This document shows positions 48,301-58,048 of a stretch of 62,885 nucleotides of DNA, in pieces. How positions within the stretch are numbered: position 1 is the stretch's first letter; each line of letters opens with the position of its first letter. Source of the stretch: Biscogniauxia marginata (taxonomy: Eukaryota > Ascomycota > Sordariomycetes > Xylariales > Xylariaceae); contig MU404213.1 in assembly GCA_022695795.1 (NCBI GenBank), forward strand, positions 1-62,885. The letters are read 5' to 3'. A model generated the notes under the pieces. It was not told where the DNA came from. It worked only from the letters and a program-made list of their open reading frames with translations, and did no database searches. The position numbers were made by a program, and so were the translations under genes.

Positions 48301-49258
48301 AAGACTGTCGCAGTCCAACTAGGCGAGCTCATCGAGGCGAATGTCAAGCTCACAACCGGGTTCAGTATTGGTGTGATTTTTGCCTCGAGACCTAAGAAGG
48401 ATGATATATTGGCGTCGTACGGAACCAACTTGATCAAGGGTTTGTCCAAGGTTGGTTTGAATAACTACGATATCGCATGGGGCCATGTGTTACCGACCGC
48501 ATGCTCCTCGGTGCCGAATATCGCGCAAATAGTATGTTGCGCTTTTCTGATACGATTCACTAATGGAGTATTGATGTTGTTTTCTACACACAGTTCGCTC
48601 AAGCGGTCGATTACTACCTCAGCCCTAAAGGATCTAAATATGTCCTAGAATTGCACCGCACTGCCAATCTCCCGTCGTCGGATGAGACAGATTCCTTGCT
48701 GCTAGGATACTGCATGGAAGGCATTCGACTGGGCGGGATGTCTGGATTGTGCCGCGAATCATCTATCGACGATACAATTAGAGAGGACGATGGCCGTGAA
48801 ATCCCTGTCAAGGCTAAGGACCGGTTGTTCGTTAGCTTTGTAAGTGATCCCCCCTTTCCTCCCCTCTCCTTCTCTCCTCTGTAGTCCCATTCCTGCATGT
48901 CCAGCTACGATTCACTCTTATGGATCAACATTCTGATTGTGGCCTTGCTTAGGTGGACGCTGCCACGGACGCGAAGCATTTCCCTACTCCCGAGGAGGTA
49001 AATCCGCGTCGTCCTTTGAATGCATATATTCATTCTAGTCTTGGCCCTCATGCCTGTTTCGGACAGAACGTCGCCCAGGTCGGGTTGACAGAAATGTTCC
49101 GATCTGTGTTCAAGCTAAAGAACGTCCGGCGAGCCCCTGGCCCTCAGGGTGAGCTGAAAAAGGTTCCGCGCCCTGGTGGGTTCTCTGTATACATGAGGGA
49201 TGATAGAGGGGCATTCTTCCCTTTCCCGTGTACAATGAAGATCTGTTATGATGACTGA
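45374..49258 (+). CDS. ppoA: Psi-factor-producing fatty-acid oxygenase (Ppo; dioxygenase-P450 fusion)
   Basis: Model: exons 45374-45662, 45717-46683, 46737-47253, 47313-47541, 47599-47955, 48113-48531, 48594-48839 and 48953-49258; 1109 aa, all phases consistent. The N-terminal heme dioxygenase domain has distal-side His240 in IIIHDLFW, SSYLDLSPLYG, and Tyr418/His421 in YRWH (catalytic Tyr and proximal His). The C-terminal P450 domain has ExxR as E968-GI-R971 and the heme-thiolate Cys1043 in GPHACFGQ. Both centres are intact, unlike PpoC types that lack the P450 Cys, so a bifunctional 8-dioxygenase plus hydroperoxide isomerase (PpoA or linoleate diol synthase) is expected. It makes oxylipins that control sporulation and secondary metabolism. 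The first donor (GTTAGA) is weak. Intron 5 is the 157-nt sequence shared with the MFS gene. Confidence 0.93.
47956..48112 (+). other. Introner-like intron, copy A (intron 5 of ppo)
   Basis: A 157-nt intron from GTAAGC to TGCAG. Five of the other six ppo introns are 53-62 nt (intron 7 is 113 nt). By hand alignment it matches 51977-52133, intron 1 of the MFS gene, at about 135 of 158 columns, with one single-base gap in each copy. Similarity runs from the donor GT to the acceptor AG and stops there; the flanking exons are unrelated. It interrupts a codon after base 1 (A|TC). Confidence 0.85.
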
Positions 49259-49529
49259 AGCTAGTCTCTATGCGGATATCATTTCGCATCTTTTGTAGAC
49301 GCGATGAAAAGTGAGAGCTATTTAGGCATACATGGTGTAGTTTATAAAAATTGGTAATTAAGTTCAAGATAATGTTGACTGGGGATCGTGTACGGGCTGA
49401 CAAGGGGGTCGAGGTATGGATGCTATATTTGGGGTTGGTTTAAGGAACTGAGAATGATCGAAGAATACGGTTGACTATAGAGGCGAAATGGAAGAAACGA
49501 TTTATGGGACACGGTATTCATTAAAACAG
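49259..49529. other. 3' flank of the ppo gene
   Basis: Ordinary sequence leading into the AT block. It holds only the presumptive 3' UTR. Confidence 0.4.
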
Positions 49530-51470
49530 CTTAATAGCCATAATATATATACTTCACAAGTAAAAAATCATAATATAAAATATTATGTGTTTAATTACTT
49601 AAGACTTCTTTATTAATATTATTTGATTTTATATAATGTATTATATAAATAAATAAGTTATATAAGTAAATAAACTAGTTTTTATAACTTTTATAATTTT
49701 AATTATTATATAAATAAATAAGCTATATAAACAAGTAAACTAGTTTTTATAATTTTCGTAATTTTAATTATTAAAAACCATTTATATAATATTAAAATTA
49801 ATTTTTTTAAGTTTTATACTTTAAAACCTAAGTACCTTTTTTATATTAAATATTTAATTTTTTAATGTGTAATTTAGATTAATTAATTTATATATAATAA
49901 TATATTTATTATTATTTTTAAAACGTGTAAAATTATATTTATATTTTTAAAAATTTTTAAAATATATTAATTTATTTATTTTAAAACTTAATAATGTTAA
50001 TAAAAACTCGAATAATTTATACGGTTAAATATAAATAATATTAATTTCATACCCCGATAAAAATTATTATAAACGCGTTTAAATAAATAATTAATTAATT
50101 AAAAGTTTTTATATAAAGATTGAAATATATATTAAAATTAATTAAAATTAATATATAAAATTTTAATAAAATAAAGTTTATATTTAAAATATTTAATTAA
50201 ATTAATATAATAATAATAATATAAAACAATATAAACGACTTTATTAAATTTAATAAAAATTAATTAAGTTATTAATATTAATAATTTTATTATATTATTA
50301 TTTATTTTTATAATATTATAATAATTTATTATTATTAAAAAATAAATTTAAAATATTATATAAAAATTAAATAATAAATATATTTAATATGAAATTTATA
50401 AAATATTTTAATATTTATATTAAAAATTAAATATAAAGTTTTAAACGTTTATAATATAAGACGATAAGAGGTATAACGTTATATAAGGATTAGGTTTATA
50501 AAAGAGAGTTTTAACAAGGCTTTAAAAGTTAAGCTCTTTATTATTAATATAACACCTTCTTTCACACCTTTATATATTTATATTAATTTATTAATTTTAA
50601 ATAATTATAAAAATAATTATAAAAAACTTAATATATTTATGTTTTAACGTGTCTCATAAGTGAGTAAGCCACACAAGCGAGTGGGCCACTTAATTTCCCA
50701 TATAAAATCGACTTTTTCAAAAATGCATAACTTTACACGTAAAAATCGTAAAAATCTCGGACCTTTTTCATTAATTATATAATTATACGGTTTAATTAAA
50801 ACTAAAATCGAAAAATAAAAATAAAAGTGAAATATATAAAGAAATACGTAAAAGGTCCGTGTGTTTTGTTTTAATTTTAGTTTTAATTAAACCGTATAAT
50901 TATATAATTAATGAAAAAGGTCCGAGATTTTTACGATTTTTACGTGTAAAGTTATGCATTTTTGAAAAACTTAATTTTATATAATATGTTAATATTTTAA
51001 TTAATTTTATAAAACGTTAAATTAAAAATATAAAGATAAAACTTTTATAATTATAATTTATAAAATAAATTATAAGGTATTTAAAAATTATAACTTTATT
51101 AATAAATATATAATTAATTATATTTCTTATAACTTAATTTTGATATTTAAAAAATATATATAATAAGTTAATAATATAAAGATTCCTCGAGTTTTCACGT
51201 TTTAAATCTTATTATAAACCATGATAATATTAATAATTTATATATATTATTATAATTTTAATTAATTAATTTAAAATGTTTTAAATTTTTAATTAAATTA
51301 TATATATTAAAAATGATTTTATTTATATAATATATTATTAAAAGTTTAATTTATATATTTTTAATCAATTAAATAATTAATAATATTAAAAACAATAAAG
51401 GTATATAAAACTATATAAGGTTTTTTACCTGTTAATTAAATATTTTAATCTTTAAAGAGGTGTTATAAAT
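49530..51470. repeat. RIP-like AT-rich repeat block
   Basis: Stop-saturated A/T sequence between the ppo and MFS genes. From about 49636 (ATGTATTATATAAATAAATAAG, preceded by TA) it carries a decayed left end of the same long-inverted-repeat family seen at 1611 and 54949. The end is partly duplicated in tandem near 49700. A fold-back element occupies 50647-50989. No gene survives. Confidence 0.8.
50647..50989. mobile_element. Fold-back (MITE-like) element with perfect 96-bp arms, copy 2
   Basis: The arms at 50713-50808 and 50874-50969 are perfectly complementary by eye over 96 bp, separated by 65 bp. The left end ACGTGTCTCATAAG matches copy 1 at 784. TA flanks both ends (50645-50646 and 50990-50991), though the right terminus is short and decayed. 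No coding capacity. The transcript or single strand would form a long hairpin. Confidence 0.65.
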
Positions 51471-51881
51471 CATTTTGAAAGGCGGGCAAGTTGCATTCGA
51501 CGCGGCTTATCATGCATAATAATGTACGGGCTATGTCGCCTTAGGTACTTAGACATGCACGTCCACAGTCTAACCTACGTACCTCTTATGTGAATGAGTG
51601 ACGATCGGAGCGTTGCCCGATCATGCCCTAAAAAGTCGGCCGTCTCGGCTAACAATCGATTTGCTTATTAGGCTGGAGTCGGAAGGTCTCTTTGCAGATT
51701 GCAGCTAGAACCTGTTCATTTTATTTGGTAAAAACTTCATATTTTGCCTCCGAATACTCCGCCGTTAAACGTTGATCATCTGCTAATTGCCCTTCTGCGT
51801 AACCCCTTTTTCCCTTCTAATTCCTTGACTTGAATTTCGAACCCCTCGTATGAGTTTCGCTTTTCTGCATTCCCATAAGTG
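51471..51881 (+). promoter_or_regulatory. Promoter region of the MFS gene
   Basis: About 410 bp of normal composition between the AT block and the start codon at 51882. It is the only upstream space the gene has. No further feature is seen. Confidence 0.5.
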
Positions 51882-54008
51882 ATGCCGGCAGACGAGACGA
51901 CGCCGTTGCTTCGCAATGGAGCTTCCGACCCTTCTAAAGCCACGAAGGCCGCGAACACGGCCTTTGGGCCGGCTAAGTGAGCTAATTTTGGAGTTCTTTA
52001 TTGCCCCTTGTAGCCCGTCTCATGAGTAAAACATGCCTATTCTGGCTTGTTATATGAGTTTTTACTCCCGAGACATTGTTTCATGGGTTAAAAGCAGTCT
52101 AAATATAGCAATTACTGAGTATTACTTCTATAGTCGCATACTCCTCGCCGGGTTGTTGATGTCCTTCACGTTGGGCATTACTCAAGTTCCGTAAGCGTCG
52201 ATGAGTCTATCTCGGACGAGACTCTGGAAGACTGACGGGAAACCCCAGTATTATCTACGTCTTCCGTCTCATGGAATGTGACATATTTTGGAGCCATCAT
52301 GATCCGTTCCAGGGTACCGGAGATCGCTGTCATCGCTGGGAGATTAACGCAGGGACAGCCAGGCAAGTGTCAATTGTCGGGATGTCGACATCTTTCAGTG
52401 GTGTCCTTAACTTGTTTATATGTGGCTATTTCATCAAGATATGGGGGCCGCGATGGGCATTCGTGTCACAGACCGCACTATTAGGGCTGAGGGTCTCAAC
52501 CCAGATTTTAGGTGTCACCATTGGAGGTCGTGCTGGTGAGATAATATTCCAGGCACTACAAGCCATTGGCATAATCGGGGGCCCTCGAGGGTACCAGTGA
52601 GTTGTTTCCGCATGTTCATTCACACCGCCGCTTCTACTAATGTGAGTTAGGTTAGTGTTGAACACAGCAGTCTCTGAACTTGTGGCAGCCAAGGATCGTA
52701 CTGCGGTATTTGGTCGGTTACAAGGCTCTATAATGCTTGGTACAGCATTCGGATACCTCTGTGGGTGATCTTGGCCTTACAAATACCAGAACTCATGACC
52801 TGACAATACCATAGTGGGCGGTGTCCTTGGTGATGTCTATAACATCAGGCGTCCCTTCGAGATAGCATTCTTCCTATACGTCGTCTCTACCATATATGGG
52901 GCATTATTCATACCTACGACCACTGGCAACGAAAGCTCTGAACAGAAGCGAGCAGGCCAGGGTATCAGTAGCTTCTTCGCACCCATCAAGGTGATTGTAC
53001 CCCACAAATATCGCCTAGAATCCGGCAAAATCATTGAGAATTATGGCCTGATATTCCTTGCTATGGGAATATTTCTTGGTGTGGTAAGCTATTATTGCCT
53101 CGCAATTCAGCTCTGTTGTTCCCATCTCACTTTGGCCAGTTCGCGTCTGGATACGCACCGATCCTTCTTCAGATGTACGCAACCTCGGAATTCGACTTCG
53201 GAACAGCCGAGAATGGCTACCTCATGTTTGGAAACTCTCTAATCCGCGGTCTTTTCTTGCTCCTATTGTTCCCCAAAATCATCTCGGTAGGACGAGATTG
53301 GTTTGCTGGAACTACCGGAGATGAGTCGACAAAACATTCACCTGAGAGCAACATCCCGACACACCCCGGAGATTTTGAAGCAGCTGAAGGCGACGAAGTT
53401 CCTAATGAGCCAAATCGGGTTCCTGACCAAGATGAAGAGGACTCTGGTACTAGTTTTGATTTGTTTTTTGTCAGGTGGAGTCTTGTCATAGACTCGCTCG
53501 TGACTTTCTTCGCGGCATTCTCCTCGAATGGGTGGCAGGTTTATCTGGGTAAGACACCCCTTACTTATAATCACAGATAACTGTAATAAACCTGACCTAT
53601 TAAACTTCAGCCGGCTTTCTGCTCCCATTTGCATCAGGGTCGGCACCTGCTGCTAAGGGAGTTATGACGGAGATGTGTCCGCCACACCAACGACCCGACG
53701 CGATCAGTGCCATCACGCTTGTAGAAAGCACAGCAACCTTACTGACACAAGGACTTTTTGGTTTAATATTTGCAGCGTTTTCTGAAACTGACCAACCCAG
53801 CTTGACTTTCTTCTGCAACGCAGTAAGGCAAATAACATTCAAAACAGAATCAAAAGAACGATAACTAACATGGTATCAGGGGTTTGCCGTACTTGGTTTT
53901 GCAGTTTTGTTCCTAGCACGATCTCCACCAGACAACAGCAAAAGATTCGATGACAATGAATCAGAGTCTGTTACAGAAGTCGAGATTCATTCCTCATTTA
54001 ACGGATAA
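51882..54008 (+). CDS. Major facilitator superfamily transporter
   Basis: Model: exons 51882-51976, 52134-52190, 52249-52596, 52651-52760, 52815-53083, 53140-53548, 53611-53822 and 53880-54008; 542 aa with all phases joining and no internal stop. The donor of intron 4 is taken as GTGGGT so that the codon reads Leu in GYLLGG. The N-terminus has an acidic dileucine signal (ETTPLL), a common vacuolar/endosomal sorting motif. Conserved MFS blocks include LGITQVPIIYVFRLMECDIF, a loop with paired Cys, GPRWAF, KDRTAVFGRLQGS and GGVLGDVYNIRRP (motif-A-like). Twelve helices are expected. The substrate cannot be told. The 2.5-kb gene island lies between two RIP blocks, and the stop codon sits at the very edge of the right one. 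Confidence 0.87.
51977..52133 (+). other. Introner-like intron, copy B (intron 1 of the MFS gene)
   Basis: A 157-nt intron from GTGAGC to CTATAG, about 85% identical to ppo intron 5 (47956-48112) over its whole length. The other six introns of this gene are 54-62 nt. It splits a codon after base 2 (AA|T), a different phase from copy A. Many differences are transitions towards A or T in this copy, consistent with mild RIP because it lies between RIP blocks. Confidence 0.85.
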
Positions 54009-54617
54009 TAAATAAACAATTAAAAGGATAAATCAAGTATAAAAAAGTTTAAACTAGCATATAAATATAAAGTAGTAATTCTCGGTTATTAAAATTAATT
54101 ATAATAACTTTTAAAAAAAGGAGAAAATAAAAATATATATTAAACATTTAACTTTTTTATTTTAATATTTCAATATTTTAATATAAATATATAAAAAGAT
54201 TATTTAAATTAATAATTTAAAACATTATTTAAATATATAACTTATATACTTGTTTTTCACTTATATTTAAGCTTTTTATAACATTATATTATATTATTTA
54301 TATTAAAAAGTGATTTTATTAAGTTTTTATTTATTTATTATTTTAATAATAATAATTAAATTAAATTTTATAATAAACTTTAAATAACGTTTTTATAAAT
54401 AATTAAAGGAAATAAATAAATGAATAAAACGAGGTTTTATATAAAATTATACTTCTTAAAAAATTTATAACTTAATTAAAAAATCAAACAAAGTTTTAAA
54501 CCTTTTTTTAATTAAAATTAAAAACTTAAAATTAAAATATATAAAAATAAAACCGATAAAATAATTTATATATTTTAATTTAATTTTAAATTTTAATAAA
54601 AACTTTTATTATTATTT

Positions 54618-54946
54618 ATAATATATTATATAAACAAGTAAATAAAATAAGCTTATAAATAAAATGGGTTTTTATATAAAATATAAAAACCTTATAACCC
54701 TTTTATAATTATATAATTATAAAGTTTAATTAAAAAAAAACTTAAATATATATAAAAGTTTATATGTTTTATTTTAATTTTAGTTTTCTTGCTTTTTTCC
54801 GCTTTTTTTAATATTAACTTTTTTAATTTTTAATTTTAATTAATTTATATAATTATATAATAAAAAAAGGTTTACAATTTTTTTAAAAAATTTTTATAAA
54901 GTCGATTTTATATAAAAACCCATTTTATTTATTTATTTATAAAATA
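54618..54946. mobile_element. Fold-back (MITE-like) element, copy 3
   Basis: Inverted arms sharing AAATGGGTTTTTATATAAAA (left) and its complement near 54905-54930, plus the central TTATAATTATATAATTATAA-like segment seen in copies 1 and 2. More decayed than the others, so the ends are approximate. Confidence 0.5.
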
Positions 54947-54948
54947 TA

Positions 54949-56958
54949 ACGTGTTTTATAAACGAATAAGCTATATAAACAAGTAAGTTAGTTTTTATAA
55001 CTTTTATAATTTTAACTATTAAAAAACATTTACGTAGCATTAAAATTAATTAATAATTATTATTATTTAAATCGTCTTTTTTAGTTTTACGCTTTAAAAA
55101 TCGAATACCTTTTTTATATTAAATATTTAGTTTTTTAACGTGTAATTTAAGTTAATTAATTTATAAATAATATATTTATTATTATTATTAAAATGTATAA
55201 AATTATATTTATACGTTTTTTTAAATAAAAAATAAAAAAATATTAATTTATTTATTTTAAAACTTAATAATATTAATAAAAACTTAAATAACTTATATAG
55301 TTAAATATAAATAGTATTATTCGAAAATAAGTTATTATAAGTTAATAACATTTTATAATGTTTTTTATATAATATTATAAAAGCAAAATAATAATATATT
55401 TATATAATTAATTATAAAACTAAATATTTAAAAACTTACGTTTTACAAAAAAATAATAATCGTTTAACATATTATTAATTTAAATAATTAATTTTTTTTT
55501 TCTCGTTTAAGTTACGTTATCGTAATAATAAACTTTTTATTACGTAAACGCGATATAAAGCGTGTCAAAAAAAACTAAACCTTTAATTTTATATAGTAAT
55601 AAAAATTATTACAAATGCGTTTAAATAAACGAATCGATTATTAAAAAGCTTTATATAAAAACCTAGATATATATTAAAAATAGTTTAAATTAATACGTAA
55701 AATAATTACAAAATATATATAATTTTAACGAAATAAAGTTTATATTTAAAATAATTATTTAAAATAATATAATAATAATAAATATAAAACGATATAAATA
55801 ACTTTAATAAGTTTAATAAAAAAAATCGAAAATAAGTTATAATTATTTAAATTATTAATATTAATAGTTTTATTATATTATTATTTATTATATTAATTAA
55901 AAAAATATTTAATTTTATAATATTATAATAATTTATTATTATTAAAAAGTAAAATTAAAAAGTTAAATAAGAATTAAATAATAAATAAACTTAATATAAA
56001 ATTTATAAAGCATTTTAATTTTTATATTAAAAATTAAATACGAGGTTTTAAGTATTTATTAATTTTAAATAATTATAAAAGTTATTATTTTATAAAATTT
56101 AAAAAATGTTATAAAAAACTTAATATTATTATACTTTATATATTTAATTATTTATTATATAAGTTATAACTTCTTAATTTTATATATTTTAATATTTTTT
56201 AAAAAAATATATAATAATTATTTAAAAAAACTTAATAAAGCGTTATTATTATTACGTTATAAAATATTTGTTATTATAATAATTATTTCGAATATATAAA
56301 TTAAATTTTACATAATTAAATTAGTTTTTTTAATTTAAAAAAGGTTATTATTATATTACTTTTTATATAAAAAGTATATATATATTTTTTTAATTTCGAT
56401 ATAAATTAAGTATTTTAAGAAATTAAAACATTTATAATAATTTGCGAGGTATTATTATAATTTTTTTATAAATATTATAAATATTTATAATTAATATATA
56501 AAAATTGATTTATTATTAATATATAAAATAACTTTATTACGAAATAAAATTATTTATTTTTAAAAAAGAGTAATAATTAAATAAAAACGATATAATATAT
56601 ATAATTAAACTAGTTATAATACGTATATTTATATAACGAATAAAAATATATTTAATAATTTAAATTTCGAGGAGTTATAATTAATTTTATTTATTTTTAA
56701 TTTTTAATTTTAATTTTAAAGGGGTTTAACTTAAAAATTATAATAAATTAATTAATTTAAATTACATGTTAAAAAATTAAATATTTAATATAAAAGAAGT
56801 ATTTAGTTTTTAAAACGTAAAATTAAAAAAGATAATTCGAATAATAATAATTATTAATTAATTTTAATATTATGTAAATGTTTTTTAATAGTTAAAATTA
56901 CGAAAATTATAAAAACTAACTTATTTATTTATATGGCTTATTTACTTATAAAACATAT
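54949..56958. mobile_element. RIP-decayed DNA transposon with long inverted repeats, copy 2
   Basis: 2010 bp flanked by TA (54947-54948 and 56959-56960). The left end ACGTGTTTTATAAACGAATAAGC and the reverse complement of the right end ATATGTTTTATAAGTAAATAAGC align for more than 200 bp. These are far longer terminal repeats than the Fot1-like element's 52 bp. Same family as 1611-3558. The interior segment near 55600-55680 recurs in the first AT block on the other strand. No reading frame is left. Confidence 0.62.
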
Positions 56959-57065
56959 TATTATAACTTTTAATTATTTATTTAAAAAAATAAAAAAGTA
57001 AAATAAAAGTAAAATAAAAATCACGAAAAAAGATATTATAACGTAATAATTATATAAACAAAATT

Positions 57066-58048
57066 CCTAAGTAATAATCAAAAAGGAAGGGCGGGGACTA
57101 ACTAGATTAAATACACAAGAGATGGAAGACCAGTTTAAGGTTTCAACCAAATAATAGCAAAAATACAAAGCTTACATCATACAACCTTTCTTCATCAGAG
57201 CGAGTTAAAAAATGAACTCCGTTTCTTCGCCTTCTCTCGCCCTTTAACACGTCCGCTTACTCCTTTTTAGAGTCCTGATGAAATTGAAAAGCAATCATAT
57301 ATCCGGCTAGTGTCGCAAATTACGAAGCTTGAATAACGCTATTCCAGTAGATCGCGCCCGTCTCACATATTTTTTACGCCTCCCCACGCTAATATGTTGT
57401 GACGACTGTAGTTACCTGAGGACCAAGATCCCGAATAATTCGGAAAATATAGTTTGTCCGAGGCTCAATGTACGTATTTAAAGGCTCCATAAATCACTTG
57501 AGCCAAAGTCCCTCGTAAGACTTCGGAAATTCGTCCATAAACTAGCTCGCCCCCTAAAGGTATAAATCGGCCGAGACTAGCAAGACCAGCGAGCCAATCG
57601 TAATAAAGGGGAATAATACCCACAGGATCACAAAGCACGCTTTCTCCAGCAAACAAAAAAAAAGGGGGAAGGGGGGTAGAAACCAGCCTGGACACCATTC
57701 ACACACCCCAGTTGGTAGATGGTCAAAGCGGAGCGACTGACAATGTCATTGAGTTGTTAGTATGACAGGTGGAATAGCTAATATGGAGGCAAGATATGGA
57801 CGCCACCAGTCAAGTAGCGGGATGGGGGTTTTTTCTCTCTTTTTCTTTATCGAGCAAATTTAGCCTTTCGAACAGTCGTATTTCGTTTCTGGTCTGTTGA
57901 GCACGTAATAACCGGGAAACGAACGACCACGAACATATTCCAGATGCGAGATGTAGATAACCAGCCGATGAACGCCTTGAGCATGCCCAGCATTGGAAAT
58001 AAAAATATGTTTAAAGCATGGATTTAGGGCGGCAGAGAAAAACCAAGA
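57066..58048. other. 3' flank of the Som1-like gene
   Basis: About 980 bp of ordinary composition between the AT block and the end of a leftward gene, presumably including a long 3' UTR. Short purine and A tracts only (for example 57652-57676). No gene is supported. Confidence 0.45.

Larger units (their letters stand above)
54009..57065. repeat. RIP-like AT-rich repeat block
   Basis: Stop-saturated A/T block starting immediately after the MFS stop codon. It contains a fold-back copy (about 54618-54946), the long-inverted-repeat element 54949-56958, and unassigned decayed sequence at 54009-54617. No gene is seen. Confidence 0.82.

Noticed and set aside
48840..48952. Intron 7 of ppo (113 nt) as a third introner copy
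   Set aside because: It is longer than its neighbours but shares no alignable sequence with the 157-nt pair.
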